Positions 15,761-24,604 of a DNA stretch of 64,000 nucleotides are shown here, one piece after another. Made by a program: the position numbers and the translations under genes. Position 1 is the stretch's first letter. Every line of letters begins with the position of its first letter. Below the pieces are notes generated by a model. It was not told the DNA's origin. It worked only from the letters and a program-made list of their open reading frames with translations, and did no database searches. The DNA is from DASUPK01 sp963782345 (GTDB lineage: Bacteria; Actinomycetota; Thermoleophilia; Solirubrobacterales; 70-9), in contig CAWAJF010000005.1 in NCBI GenBank assembly GCA_963782345.1, positions 186,001 through 250,000 of the forward strand. The letters are read 5' to 3'.

Positions 15761-16168
15761 CTAAGCCGGCCCGGGTGAGTTGTTCGTCCGGGTCCAGAAG
15801 AAGATCATCGCCCCCTCCTGGCCGCCATCGGCGAGGATCGGGAGCGCCGTGGACTCGATCTCGTACTCGGCGCCATTCACCGATCGCACGACGAAGCTCC
15901 CGTGCGCCGGCCGACCCTGCCGCAGCGCCTTCGTGGCCGGGATCTCCTCGATCGGCACCGGCTCGCCATCCTCGCCGAACGGACCCACCGCGCGGCCCCA
16001 CTCCTCGGCCGGCATCCGGCCGGACTCCTCGAACGAGATGCCGAGCAGGGCGCCTGCGGCCTCGTTGTAGAAGACCAGCGCGCCGCTCTCGTCGACCAGG
16101 AACGCCGGCGTGGAGAGACTGGTGAGGAAGTTGCGGGCGAGGATGAGCTCGAGCGGCTTCTGATCCAT
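15761..16168 (-). CDS. PAS-domain protein
   Basis: 135 residues forming one PAS domain and nothing else: a helix LILARNFLTSLSTPAFLVDESGALVFYNEAAGALLG, then FEESGRMPAEEWG, and a C-terminal beta hairpin VRSVNGAEYEIESTALPIL. Stand-alone PAS proteins sense small ligands or act by partner binding; no output domain is attached. ATG 16168 is chosen because the PAS fold begins directly after it; the frame extends further to 16237, but those residues look like promoter DNA. Ligand unknown. Confidence 0.75.
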   Translation of the reverse strand: MDQKPLELILARNFLTSLSTPAFLVDESGALVFYNEAAGALLGISFEESGRMPAEEWGRAVGPFGEDGEPVPIEEIPATKALRQGRPAHGSFVVRSVNGAEYEIESTALPILADGGQEGAMIFFWTRTNNSPGPA

Positions 16169-16303
16169 TCGGCACGAAGTCTCTCGTATGCTCGCGGCAA
16201 GATGCGCCACCGGGCTTGCCCGAGTGACGATCGTCACATGAGGGAGGGGCGACCCTCGGCCGGAACGACGCCGGCCGAGGTCGCGACGCCTACGGAGCCA
16301 GAG

Positions 16304-16450
16304 CTAGGAGAGTTTGCCGATCTTGAATATCTTCGTCCCGCAGTCGGGACAGGTGCCCTGAATAGCCGGGCGGCCGTTCTTCATCGTCACCTGCTGCGGA
16401 TCCTTGATCTCGACCTTCTTGCGTTCCTTGACGCAGTAACCCTCAGGCAT
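16304..16450 (-). CDS. DUF5679 small zinc-ribbon-like protein
   Basis: 48 residues. The peptide starts MPEGYCVKERKKVEIKDPQQ and ends GTCPDCGTKIFKIGKLS. It matches the DUF5679 family, which has an N-terminal Cys and a CxxC that could hold zinc. The gene has a textbook Shine-Dalgarno sequence (AAAGGAGG) six bases before the ATG, one of the best in this window, suggesting high expression. Function unknown; the family is common in actinobacteria. Confidence 0.85.
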   Translation of the reverse strand: MPEGYCVKERKKVEIKDPQQVTMKNGRPAIQGTCPDCGTKIFKIGKLS

Positions 16451-16547
16451 CGAGGACCTCCTTTCGAGCCGATTCCGCAAATCACGCTAGAGCACGCAGC
16501 GGACGCGCGTGGCTCTGTGCGTCAAAATTAGTGCGAAATGTAACTAG

Positions 16548-17219
16548 CTACTTGCCCTTGGGCGTGGTGGTCGTCGCTCCAGGCGTGAGCGCCGCCCCTG
16601 TGCCCGCGCCGGCGCCGGCGCCTGCCCCCTTGCCGAACGCCCCCGACGCCGCCTGCGTCTGCAGGGTCGAGATGCTGGCCGCATTCTGTGCCTGCTGCTT
16701 CTGCACGCTGGCGATCGACTGCTGGAGCTGGCTGACGGAGGCGTTCAGCGCCGCCTGCGTGTCCTTCGAGTTCTTCGTCGCCGCCGCCTCGAGTGAGTCG
16801 ATCCTCTTGGTGAGCGCGTCGAGATCGCTCTTCGTGGCGCTGTCGGACTTGGCGGTGAGGCCGAAGTAGAGCGCGGCGCCGGCCGCGAGGATGGCGATCA
16901 AGACGGCCGCGAAGCCGAAATAGGTCATTCGGCCCTGCTTGCGCTCGATCTCGGCCATCCACCCCTGCAGGCCCTCAATCCGCTCCTGGAGATTGGGGTC
17001 GGGGGCCTTTCCCTGCGAGGGCGTCTCAGCGGGCTTGGTCGTGGCCGGCTTGGCGGCATCCTTGGCGGCCGTCGGCTGCGCGCCGTTCCCGGTCTTCGGC
17101 TGCTCCTTGGGCGTGGCACCCGAGGCGGCGGTCTTCTTGACCGCCGTGCGTGGCGAACGCCCGGGAAGCGTGATCTTGGGCATGCGAACACGGGGCGCGC
17201 GGATCCTTCCTTCGGCCAT
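16548..17219 (-). CDS. membrane-anchored coiled-coil protein
   Basis: 223 residues: a basic, Ala/Pro/Lys-rich N-terminal 75 residues, one membrane span (YFGFAAVLIAILAAGAALYF, about residues 100-120), then a heptad-like coiled coil rich in Ser, Ala and Gln (TKRIDSLEAAATKNSKDTQA onward) and a Gly/Ala-rich tail. Topology suggests a cytoplasmic N-terminus and an extracytoplasmic coiled coil. No known family recognised. ATG 17219 has TAGGAT six bases upstream, supporting the start. Confidence 0.7.
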   Translation of the reverse strand: MAEGRIRAPRVRMPKITLPGRSPRTAVKKTAASGATPKEQPKTGNGAQPTAAKDAAKPATTKPAETPSQGKAPDPNLQERIEGLQGWMAEIERKQGRMTYFGFAAVLIAILAAGAALYFGLTAKSDSATKSDLDALTKRIDSLEAAATKNSKDTQAALNASVSQLQQSIASVQKQQAQNAASISTLQTQAASGAFGKGAGAGAGAGTGAALTPGATTTTPKGK

Positions 17220-17350
17220 GGTGGAATCCTAGTGGCCAGCCCGGGGCGCTACGCCGGTTGATGCGAGGGTGCGCCGCCCGGCGCAACCCGTTTGATCATG
17301 CGTACCATTCCGCGTCCGTCCATCGCCAGAACCTAGAAGGAGATCCTCAG

Positions 17351-18514
17351 ATGCCCGAAGCAGTGATCGTCGACACCATCCGCACGCCCATCGGCAGGGC
17401 CTTCAAGGGGTCGCTTGCCCAGCTTCGCCCCGACGAGATGGGCGCCTACGTGATCGATCAGCTGCTCGAGCGGAACCCGGACGTTGACCCCGCCTCGGTC
17501 GAGGACGTCTTCTGCGGCTGCGGCATGCCGCAGGGCCTACAGGCGTTCAACGTCGCTCGGATCATGGTGTTGCTTTCCGAGAAGCTGCCCGAGACGGTCA
17601 ACGGCGTGACCATGTCGCGCTACTGCGCCTCCAGCCTCGACTCGATCAGGCACGCCGCCAACGCGATTCGCGCCGGACAGGGCGACACCTACATCGCCGC
17701 GGGCGTCGAATGGGTCAGCCGCTACAACGAGCGCACCGAGCCGGCCGGGGCCGCCGACCAGAACGAGAAGCTCCAGGGCAACGACGGGCAGCCGAACGCC
17801 TACATCGAGATGGGCGTCACCGCCGTCAACGTCGCCAAGCGCTACGAGGTGAGCCGCGCCGACATGGACAAGTACGCGCAGCGCTCCCAGGAGCTGGCCG
17901 TCAAGTCCCAGGAGGACGGGTTCTTCGACCGCGAGATCGTGCCGGTCAAGCTTCCCGACGGCAACGAGGTCGCCAAGGACGACGGCCCGCGCGCCAGCTC
18001 GACGCTCGAGAAGCTCTCCGAGCTGCCCGAGGCGTTCGAGGGCGGTGGCGGGGTCACGGCGGGCAACTCATGCCCGCTGAACGACGGCGCCGCGGCCGTC
18101 CTGGTGATGTCCGAGGACCGCGCCAATCAGCTCGGCCTGAAGCCGCGGGCCAGGATCCAGGCGGCCGCCACGCACGGGAACGAGCCCGAGTACATGGGCG
18201 TCGCCCCGATCGGCGCGATCAAGAAGGTGCTCGACCGCCAGGGCGCCAAGATCGACGACGTCGACGTGGTCGAGCTCAACGAGGCCTTCGCCGCCCAGGT
18301 GATCCCGATCATGGCCGAGTGCGACATCCCGCTGGAGAAGATGAACACGCACGGTGGGGCGATCGCGCTCGGCCACCCGTTCGGTATGACCGGCGCCCGG
18401 ATCATGGGCACGCTGCTCAACGTGATGGAGACCGACGACCACCAGATGGGCCTCGAGACGATGTGCGTCGCCGGCGGCCAGGGCGAGGCGATGCTGGTCG
18501 AGCGGCTCAACTAG
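17351..18514 (+). CDS. acetyl-CoA C-acyltransferase (thiolase)
   Basis: 387 residues with all thiolase catalytic elements: nucleophile Cys92 in SRYCASSL, NEAFAAQ, GGAIALGHPFGMTGAR (catalytic His), and CVAGGQGEAM (second Cys). It cleaves 3-ketoacyl-CoA to acetyl-CoA in beta-oxidation, or runs in reverse for biosynthesis. FadA- or AtoB-type cannot be separated by eye. AAGGAGA seven bases before ATG 17351 is a clear ribosome site. No hydroxyacyl-CoA dehydrogenase partner is adjacent; a TetR gene and an acyl-CoA dehydrogenase lie nearby. Confidence 0.92.
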   Translation: MPEAVIVDTIRTPIGRAFKGSLAQLRPDEMGAYVIDQLLERNPDVDPASVEDVFCGCGMPQGLQAFNVARIMVLLSEKLPETVNGVTMSRYCASSLDSIRHAANAIRAGQGDTYIAAGVEWVSRYNERTEPAGAADQNEKLQGNDGQPNAYIEMGVTAVNVAKRYEVSRADMDKYAQRSQELAVKSQEDGFFDREIVPVKLPDGNEVAKDDGPRASSTLEKLSELPEAFEGGGGVTAGNSCPLNDGAAAVLVMSEDRANQLGLKPRARIQAAATHGNEPEYMGVAPIGAIKKVLDRQGAKIDDVDVVELNEAFAAQVIPIMAECDIPLEKMNTHGGAIALGHPFGMTGARIMGTLLNVMETDDHQMGLETMCVAGGQGEAMLVERLN

Positions 18515-18520
18515 GGAGCG

Positions 18521-18653
18521 CAAGGCCGCGCTCCTTTGGAGCGTAGGGCGAAGCCCGAAGCGACTTGCCTTGGTGCGGCCGCAGCGCTCCCGCCTGATGG
18601 CAAGGCCGCGCTCCTTTGGAGCGTAGGGCGAAGCCCGAAGCGACTTGCCTTGG
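18521..18653. repeat. two copies of a 53-bp structured repeat, 80 bp apart
   Basis: Positions 18521-18573 and 18601-18653 are identical over 53 bases. Each copy contains nested hairpins: CGCTCC-TTT-GGAGCG, then GGGC-GAA-GCCC, flanked by CAAGG and CCTTG in inverted orientation. A third, diverged copy of the 29-base core is at 55953-55981. This is the signature of a REP-like dispersed palindromic element. It fills most of the 149-bp gap between the thiolase and TetR genes. Confidence 0.8.
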
Positions 18654-18663
18654 CCGTGAATGC

Positions 18664-19278
18664 CTAAGCCCTGAGCCCCTCGACCAACTGAAGCAGCGCC
18701 TGCTCGACCTCCGCGCGCGCCTGGCGCGGGTGCTCGGCGTGGGCGATCACGAAGGCCGCCTCGGAGAGAGCGGCGACGAGGAGATGCGCCATCGGATCGA
18801 CCGCGACCGGGCGGAGGACGGCGGCGGCGACGGCTCCTTCGAGGGCCGCGCGGGTGAGCCCGAGACCGTGGCGGTTGTCGATCTCGCGCCACTTCTCCCA
18901 GCCGAGGACGGCGGGGGCGTCGGTCAGCGAGATCTGCTTCACCGCGGGCTCCTCGCAGGCGTCGAGGAACGAGCGCATCCCGGCCAGCATCAGCTCCCAG
19001 GGATCGTCGGCGCCACCCATCGTCGCGCCGATCCGCTCCATCAGATCGCCCTCCACGCGCTCGAAGACGGCGCGGAACAGGTCCCGTTTGTCCTCGAAGT
19101 GGTGATACAGCGCCCCGCGGGTGACCTTGGCGCGGGCGACGATCTCCTCGGTCCCGACCTCGGCGTAGCCTCGCTCGGTGAAGAGCGCGAGCGCGGCGCC
19201 GATCAGGGCATCGCGCGTCGCCATCGCCTCCGCTTCGCGGCGACCGGGGGCATCGGGTCTCCGAGACGAGGTTGACAT
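18664..19278 (-). CDS. TetR-family transcriptional regulator
   Basis: 204 residues. The N-terminal helix-turn-helix is clear: ATRDALIGAALALFTERGYA, VGTEEIVARAKVTRGALYHH and FEDKRDLFRAVFERVE. The ligand domain ends with ALSEAAFVIAHAEHPRQARA, as in the AcrR/YcdC-like group. A perfect palindrome TACAGGCTGTA directly overlaps the start-codon region, consistent with autoregulation. Lying between the thiolase and the acyl-CoA dehydrogenase, it could control fatty-acid genes, but this is inference. Start ATG 19278; the frame is open slightly further upstream. Confidence 0.88.
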   Translation of the reverse strand: MSTSSRRPDAPGRREAEAMATRDALIGAALALFTERGYAEVGTEEIVARAKVTRGALYHHFEDKRDLFRAVFERVEGDLMERIGATMGGADDPWELMLAGMRSFLDACEEPAVKQISLTDAPAVLGWEKWREIDNRHGLGLTRAALEGAVAAAVLRPVAVDPMAHLLVAALSEAAFVIAHAEHPRQARAEVEQALLQLVEGLRA

Positions 19279-19288
19279 ACAGGCTGTA
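19278..19288. promoter_or_regulatory. candidate TetR operator over the start codon
   Basis: The 11-bp perfect palindrome TACAG-G-CTGTA begins at the first base of the minus-strand start codon of the TetR gene. TetR-family proteins bind palindromes of this kind, so bound repressor would block its own promoter. Confidence 0.5.
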
Positions 19289-19374
19289 GGTTAGGCGTTG
19301 GCTCGGTCTCGCCTCGCCGTGAACCGCTGCCACAGACACCGCGGTCGGATTGACTCCGGTACCTTCGCCCAGGG

Positions 19375-19926
19375 ATGGCCCCAGAGCGCTTCACCTCGCT
19401 TCTGGAGGCGGCTAGGGACGGGAGCGAGGCCGCTTGGCAGGAGCTCTACAACAGCCTCGCGCCGGTCGTGCTCGGCTACCTGCGGGCCAACAACGCGCCC
19501 GACCCGGAGGATGTGCTCAGCGAGGTGTTTCTCCAGGTGGCGCGCGACATCGCCCGGTTCCACGGTGAGGAACCGGGTTTCCGCTCCTGGGTCTTCACGA
19601 TCGCCCACCACCGGCTGATCGATGCTCGCCGGCACTCGGCTCGGCGGCCGGTCGACCTCTCTGCGGAGCCGCCGGAGCCGATCGGGCACGCGGATGACGC
19701 CGCCGACGAGGCCCTCGCCAAGATCGGGGTCGAGGAGGTGCAGAGGGTCCTGGGAGTGCTCTCCGAGGACCAGCGAGCGGTCCTCCTTCTGCGTGTGATC
19801 GGCGATCTCAGCATCGAGGACGTGGCGAAGGCGGTCGGCAAGCGCCCGGGCGCGGTCAAGGCGCTTCAGCGCCGCGGTCTGGCGGCCGTCAAGCGGGAGC
19901 TCACCCGAAAGGGGGTATCCCTGTGA
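19375..19926 (+). CDS. ECF-type RNA polymerase sigma factor
   Basis: 183 residues with sigma region 2 (AAWQELYNSLAPVVLGYLRA, DPEDVLSEVFLQVARDI, FRSWVFTIAHHRLIDARR) and sigma region 4 (LGVLSEDQRAVLLLRVIGDL, SIEDVAKAVGKRPGAVKALQ). There are no regions 1 or 3, as in extracytoplasmic-function sigmas. TACCTT lies nine bases before ATG 19375. The stop overlaps the GTG of the next gene (GTGA), which encodes a membrane protein likely to act as its anti-sigma or regulator. Confidence 0.92.
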   Translation: MAPERFTSLLEAARDGSEAAWQELYNSLAPVVLGYLRANNAPDPEDVLSEVFLQVARDIARFHGEEPGFRSWVFTIAHHRLIDARRHSARRPVDLSAEPPEPIGHADDAADEALAKIGVEEVQRVLGVLSEDQRAVLLLRVIGDLSIEDVAKAVGKRPGAVKALQRRGLAAVKRELTRKGVSL

Positions 19927-20651
19927 GCGGCAACGGCGCTTATGAGGATGAGATGAACGAAGTCGTCCTGTTCGAGAATGCGCTGCGCGCTGCCGTGCCG
20001 ACCCGGCCCGATCCGGAGCTCGGGGCGACACTCGTGCCCCGACTCGCCGAGGTTGCGCGTGCGGCCACGATCGAGGCGGAGACCGATGCCACCCGACGGC
20101 GGACCGTGGCGCCTCGCTCGAGACTTGCGTTGGTGGCCAGGGTCGGGATCGCGATGGCGCTGATCCCCCTTGCTCTCACCGGGCTCGCGTTCGCCGGCGT
20201 GACGGTGCCATCGCCCGCCCGCTCTGCCTTCGAGTCGGTGGGGATCACTCTTCCGAACCAGCCGGCGGATCACTCCGCCGCCACGCACACAGGCCAGGGC
20301 TCGGCCGAACCGAAGGGCGCCGGGGTCTCCGGAGTGACGACGACCGACACGACCGAGAAGGGCAATTCCGCAGCCGCCCATCGCCACGCCCTGGAGCAGC
20401 GCGCAAAGGCCAGAGGGCAGGCGCTCGGTCACGAGAGGGGCAAGGCCATCGGGCTGAACGGCGCGACGCCCCCCGGACAGGCCAAGCAGCCGAGCCACCC
20501 TTCTCGCCCGAGCAGCAGCGGCGGGAGCTCGGCGACTCACACGACCACCCACACCACGCCCGAGCACACAGTCCCGACGACGCCGAGCACTGGCAACGGG
20601 GGTAGCGGCAACGGCAACGGCAACGGCAACGCCAACGGTCATTCGCAGTAG
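19923..20651 (+). CDS. membrane protein coupled to ECF sigma, putative anti-sigma
   Basis: 242 residues: an acidic N-terminal cytoplasmic part of about 75 residues, one membrane span (VARVGIAMALIPLALTGLAF), then a long Thr/Ser/Pro/His/Gly-rich extracytoplasmic tail ending in a (Gly-Asn) repeat encoded by tandem GGCAAC hexamers (around 20605-20640). It overlaps the sigma gene by four bases, the usual arrangement for an anti-sigma factor. No zinc-binding HxxxCxxC motif is seen in the cytoplasmic part, so a ZAS-type anti-sigma is not supported. The role is inferred from position. Confidence 0.65.
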   Translation: MSGNGAYEDEMNEVVLFENALRAAVPTRPDPELGATLVPRLAEVARAATIEAETDATRRRTVAPRSRLALVARVGIAMALIPLALTGLAFAGVTVPSPARSAFESVGITLPNQPADHSAATHTGQGSAEPKGAGVSGVTTTDTTEKGNSAAAHRHALEQRAKARGQALGHERGKAIGLNGATPPGQAKQPSHPSRPSSSGGSSATHTTTHTTPEHTVPTTPSTGNGGSGNGNGNGNANGHSQ

Positions 20652-20660
20652 CCGGCGGCG

Positions 20661-22421
20661 CTAGTCCTCGAACAGCGCGTACCCGTATGAGCCGCGCTTG
20701 TAGGCGAGCTTCGCGATCGCGGTGATCCGCTCGTCGTCGTTCGACTCGATCTGATCGAACCGCGAGCCCACTCTGGCCGCGGCGCGGGCGCAGAAGGTGT
20801 CGGCGATGAAGCGTTCCTGGCCGGAGGGCTCGACGCCCTGGTCCTCGAAGATGTGGCTGACGCGTGAGAGGAGCGCGACCTGGGCGTAGATGTCGGCGAC
20901 GTTGTCGGCGAGGCGCTTCTGCTGGTACTGCCGCTCGACGATCCCCTTCCTGTTGTCGCGCAGGAGCTTCTCGGTGACGTCGGCCAGCCGCTTCACCTGT
21001 TCGGAGAGCGCGTCGGCGTGATCCGAGAGGTCCTCGTGAGCCTTGGTGATCTTGTCGGGTCGCACCTCGCGCTGGATCCGGTCGCTCGCGTACTCGACCA
21101 GCACGCCGATCGAGCGGATCGGATCGCTCAACTCGATCTCGGAGAGTCCCTCCAGCTTCTCGCCAACGGGCTTGAAGCCCCCGAGCGCGATGAAGGCGCG
21201 CATCACATCGTTGGCGCCCTCGAAGATCGGATAGATGCGGGTGTCCCGCAGGATCTTCTCGTAGGGGCGGTCGCGCATGTAGCCCTCGCCGCCGGCGAGC
21301 TGGAGGGCGCGGTTGGCCGCGTACCAGAGGAACTCGGTCCCCGAGACCTTGCAGATTGCCGATTCCAGCGAGTAGTCGGGGACGCCGGCATCCACCAGGC
21401 CGCAGGTCAGGTAGCACATGGACTCCAGCCCGAAGAGGTGCGTGACCATCCACCCGATCTTGTCCTGGACGAGCTCGAAGTCGGCCAGCGGACGGCCGAA
21501 CTGACGACGCTCCTTGGCGTGGTCGATCGCCAGGTCGAGCAGCTTCTTGGCGCCGCCGACCGAGCCCGTTCCCAGGCCGATGCGCCCGTTGTTGAGGATC
21601 TGCATCGCCACCCGGAATCCATGGCCGGGGTCGCCCAGGACGTTCTCCGCCGGCACCCGGACGTCGTTGAAGTGGAGCCGGCGGAGGTCGTTGGCCTGCA
21701 GGCCCATGGTGTCGAAGCGCTCTCCGACCTCGAGGCCAGCCATCCCCTTCTCGAGGATGAGCGCGATGTGGCGGTCCTCGCCGTCGATCTCCGCCCGGGC
21801 GAAGGTGGTGATCACGTCCGCCCGTGAGCCGTTGCCGATGTAGCGCTTCTCCCCGTTCAGCACCCAGGCACCGTCGGGCTGCTGAACCGCGCGCGACTGC
21901 ACGTTGTAGGCATCAGAGCCGGCCTCGGGCTCCGTGAGGGCGAACGCGGCGAGCTTGCGTCCGGTAGCGAGGTCGGGGAGCCAGCGCTCCTTCTGCTCGT
22001 CAGTACCGAACAGAGAGATGCCCTTGAAGCCGATCGACTGGTGGACGCCGAGGACGATGGCGAGGGTGGCGTCGATCTGCCCGACCGTCTCGAACACCCG
22101 CGCGTACCCGGTCTGCGAGAGGCCCTGGCCTCCGTAGCGCTGGTCGACATGGAGGCCCAGGGCGCCGATCTCGCCGAGGTCGCGGAGCACCTCCTCCGGG
22201 ATCCACCGCTCCTCCTCGGCCTTGATCGGGTCGTAGTTCTCCTGGCAGTACTCGCGGATTCGGGTGTTCAGGCTCCGGATCCGATCCTGCTCGTCGGCGC
22301 TCGTGGCGGGCCAGGGGAAGACGAGCTCCTCGTGGATCTCGCCGAGGAAGAGCGACTTCGCGAACGACGAGACGCCCTCATGCGCCTCCTCCTTCCGCGG
22401 AATCGCCTCGCGGACGCCCAT
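20661..22421 (-). CDS. acyl-CoA dehydrogenase (VLCAD-like)
   Basis: 586 residues, longer than the common 380-residue dehydrogenases because of a C-terminal extension (about residues 430-586), as in VLCAD/ACAD9-like enzymes. Core motifs: FALTEPEAGSDA, GEKRYIGNGS, GRIGLGTGSVGGAKKLLDLA, FGRPLADFELVQ and the region LAGGEGYMRDRPYEKILRDTRIYPIFEGANDV containing the catalytic-loop Glu. It performs the first oxidation of beta-oxidation with FAD. ATG 22421 has TAGGCT eight bases upstream. Convergent and nearly touching the anti-sigma gene. Confidence 0.9.
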   Translation of the reverse strand: MGVREAIPRKEEAHEGVSSFAKSLFLGEIHEELVFPWPATSADEQDRIRSLNTRIREYCQENYDPIKAEEERWIPEEVLRDLGEIGALGLHVDQRYGGQGLSQTGYARVFETVGQIDATLAIVLGVHQSIGFKGISLFGTDEQKERWLPDLATGRKLAAFALTEPEAGSDAYNVQSRAVQQPDGAWVLNGEKRYIGNGSRADVITTFARAEIDGEDRHIALILEKGMAGLEVGERFDTMGLQANDLRRLHFNDVRVPAENVLGDPGHGFRVAMQILNNGRIGLGTGSVGGAKKLLDLAIDHAKERRQFGRPLADFELVQDKIGWMVTHLFGLESMCYLTCGLVDAGVPDYSLESAICKVSGTEFLWYAANRALQLAGGEGYMRDRPYEKILRDTRIYPIFEGANDVMRAFIALGGFKPVGEKLEGLSEIELSDPIRSIGVLVEYASDRIQREVRPDKITKAHEDLSDHADALSEQVKRLADVTEKLLRDNRKGIVERQYQQKRLADNVADIYAQVALLSRVSHIFEDQGVEPSGQERFIADTFCARAAARVGSRFDQIESNDDERITAIAKLAYKRGSYGYALFED

Positions 22422-22436
22422 ACCGACTGAGCCTAC

Positions 22437-23738
22437 CTAGGGGGCCAAGGCCCAAACGGCGAACAGCGAGCTGCAGATCGCCAGCAGCGCTCCGAACAGC
22501 CAGAGAACCTGGCGCACGCGCCTGCGCTCATGGGCCCAGAGGGCGAGCGCGATCCAGAGGGGGAAGATCACGAACTCGAAGCGCGGCAGGGACATCAGCG
22601 GGAAGCCGCCGGCGGGGACCGAGAGCGGCAGGGCTAGCCCGCAGACGGCGTAGGCGGTGTAGGCCGGGTCGAGGCGGCGGCTCACCTCGTGGCAGAGCCA
22701 GATGCCCCCCGCCAGGAAGCAGAACATCGCGATGTCGCGGAGGTCGATCAGCTGTGTCGGCACGCCGTGGGCGATCGCGGCGGGCGGCCGGGCCAGGCTG
22801 GGCACGATCAGCTCCGCCGAGCCGTGAACCGCGGCCCACAGCCCGAGCGCCAGCCCGCCCAGAGGGACGAAGCTGCGATGCCAGGCGGCCTGCGCGGAGA
22901 AAACCGAGGTCGGGTCGCCGGTGGACAGGCCCAGGTAGACCACGTACGCGGCGAGCCCGGCCGGGATGCCCACCAGCAGCCAGAGGATGTCGGCGCGGGG
23001 CCGGTAGCGCGGCCACAGCCCGCGGACGAGCTCTCCGGCCGGCTGGTCGAGCCTCGGCCCGTAGAGGTAGATGATCAGCAGTGGGACGGCGACGATCACG
23101 CCGCCGCTGCGCGTGCCGGCGGCCACTGCGCCCAGGATCCCGGCCAGCGGCCAGCGCCCCAGCCGGGCGGCGTAGATGGCGCCGACCGAGACCAGCAGGA
23201 AGAGCGACTCCGAGTAGACGGCCGAGATCACCAGGGCTCCCGGGAACCAGGCGGCGAGCCAGACGACCGTCCTGGCCCGCTCCAGGCCGAAGTCGAGCGT
23301 GACCAGCCGGTGCAGGAAGTACAGGCCACCGAGCCCGCAGCCGGACGAGATCAGGATGCCGGCGATCAGCGGCGAGCCGAGCAGCTCACCGCCGGCCCGG
23401 ACCAGTCCCGGGAAGACCGGGAAGAAGGCGGCCCGGCCGCCCACCTCGTAGCCGTGGTTGGCGATCGCCAGATACCAGGCCGCGTCGAAGCGGGCGGCCG
23501 GCGCGATCAGCAGGTTCGCGAACGAGTCGGTGTAGGGCAGCGTCGTGTAGAGGGGATCGAGCCGGGCGGAGGTCTCGGACGCCCAGCCGAAGATGATCAC
23601 GGCGGCCATCCCGGCGGCCCAGACGATCGCGCGAGAGGACCAGAAGGCGGCCCACGCATCTCGGGCGGCCACCCGCCGCTCGACGCTCAGGCCGGGGAGG
23701 GCGAGGGATTCAGCGGTTTCGACGTTCGGGTGGCCCAT
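22437..23738 (-). CDS. PIG-V-like mannosyltransferase, membrane glycosyltransferase
   Basis: 433 residues, mostly membrane spans (about ten). Diagnostic N-terminal region: RFDAAWYLAIANHGYEVGGR with the Asp and Tyr of the GT-C catalytic first loop, then AAFFPVFPGLVRAGGELLGS. This is the layout of the mannosyltransferase PIG-V family, which uses polyprenyl-phosphate sugars outside the membrane. Sugar and acceptor are unknown. ATG 23738 is used because the in-frame extension to 23849 runs across the divergent lipoprotein start. A 34-bp divergent promoter region separates it from that gene. Confidence 0.8.
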   Translation of the reverse strand: MGHPNVETAESLALPGLSVERRVAARDAWAAFWSSRAIVWAAGMAAVIIFGWASETSARLDPLYTTLPYTDSFANLLIAPAARFDAAWYLAIANHGYEVGGRAAFFPVFPGLVRAGGELLGSPLIAGILISSGCGLGGLYFLHRLVTLDFGLERARTVVWLAAWFPGALVISAVYSESLFLLVSVGAIYAARLGRWPLAGILGAVAAGTRSGGVIVAVPLLIIYLYGPRLDQPAGELVRGLWPRYRPRADILWLLVGIPAGLAAYVVYLGLSTGDPTSVFSAQAAWHRSFVPLGGLALGLWAAVHGSAELIVPSLARPPAAIAHGVPTQLIDLRDIAMFCFLAGGIWLCHEVSRRLDPAYTAYAVCGLALPLSVPAGGFPLMSLPRFEFVIFPLWIALALWAHERRRVRQVLWLFGALLAICSSLFAVWALAP

Positions 23739-23772
23739 GAGGATTCGCCGCCGCTCACTACGCTGCGCCCGG

Positions 23773-24600
23773 ATGCGCAGCCGGATAATCCTCGCAAGTC
23801 TCCTCGTCGTCGTTGTTAACGCGGCGGGTTGCGGCGGCTCGGACCACAAGACCGTGGACCCCGTGGCGATGCTCGACGCGGCCGCGGCCCATCCGATTTC
23901 GAGCGCCCAGGCGGAGATCGATGTCCGCCTGCGGGTGCGCGGAGTGCCGCAGCTCTCGGGGCCGCTGCGGCTGCGGCTCTCGGGCCCCTACGTGAGCGGC
24001 GGCGGACGTCGGATCCCTAGGTTCGACTGGAGGGCGTCCGCGAGCGCGCTCGGTTTCCCGGTGGGCGGTCGAGTCGTCTCGACGGGCACGAACGCCTACC
24101 TGAGCATCTACGGCGACAACTACGAGGTGGGCACCGGCGCGGTGGCCGCCGCCAACCAGCGGATCGGCGAGGCTGGCGCTCTCCACCCGCGCTCGTGGTT
24201 CGGCCGCGCCCGGGTGGACGGCGACGGCCATGAGGGCGGCGCGGACTGCGAGCGGATCTCCGCCCCGCTGCGCGGCGGCGCCATGGCGCGGGACCTCGCT
24301 TCCCTGGCGAGCAGCGTGGGAATGTCGGGGGCCCTCTCGGTTTCGGGAACGGCGAGCGCCTGCGTCGGCTTCGACGACCGCGTCCTTCACGAACTGGAGG
24401 TGGGGGCGGTCCTGGGGATCGCGCCGAGCGATCGCGCCCGCCTCGGCGGAGCGACCGCGATCGCCCTCGATCTCGACATCGTGATCAGCGACGTCGGTGA
24501 GCCCCAGCACATCTCGGTTCCGGCGGGTGGCGGCTACCGGCCCATCCGTGATCTCGCCCTCACTCTCAATGACCTTGGGGTCCCGATCCCCTTAGGCTGA
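23773..24600 (+). CDS. secreted lipoprotein, LppX/LprG-like
   Basis: 275 residues with an N-terminal lipoprotein signal: MRSRIILASLLVVVVNAAGC then GGSD, giving a lipidated Cys at residue 20. The mature part has the sizes and strands of LppX/LprAFG-type lipid-binding proteins (VDPVAMLDAAAAHPISSAQA onward, RVVSTGTNAYLSIYGDNYEV), which carry lipids to the cell surface in actinobacteria. Two Cys (GADCERISAP and TASACVGFDD) may form a disulfide. TACGCT is eight bases before ATG 23773. The LppX assignment is by pattern, not by alignment. Confidence 0.7.
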   Translation: MRSRIILASLLVVVVNAAGCGGSDHKTVDPVAMLDAAAAHPISSAQAEIDVRLRVRGVPQLSGPLRLRLSGPYVSGGGRRIPRFDWRASASALGFPVGGRVVSTGTNAYLSIYGDNYEVGTGAVAAANQRIGEAGALHPRSWFGRARVDGDGHEGGADCERISAPLRGGAMARDLASLASSVGMSGALSVSGTASACVGFDDRVLHELEVGAVLGIAPSDRARLGGATAIALDLDIVISDVGEPQHISVPAGGGYRPIRDLALTLNDLGVPIPLG

Positions 24601-24604
24601 GCGC

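Noticed and set aside
16531..16869. 112-codon plus-strand frame rich in Ala/Pro/Cys
   Set aside because: Antisense to the coiled-coil membrane protein gene, whose low-complexity C-terminus generates the composition.
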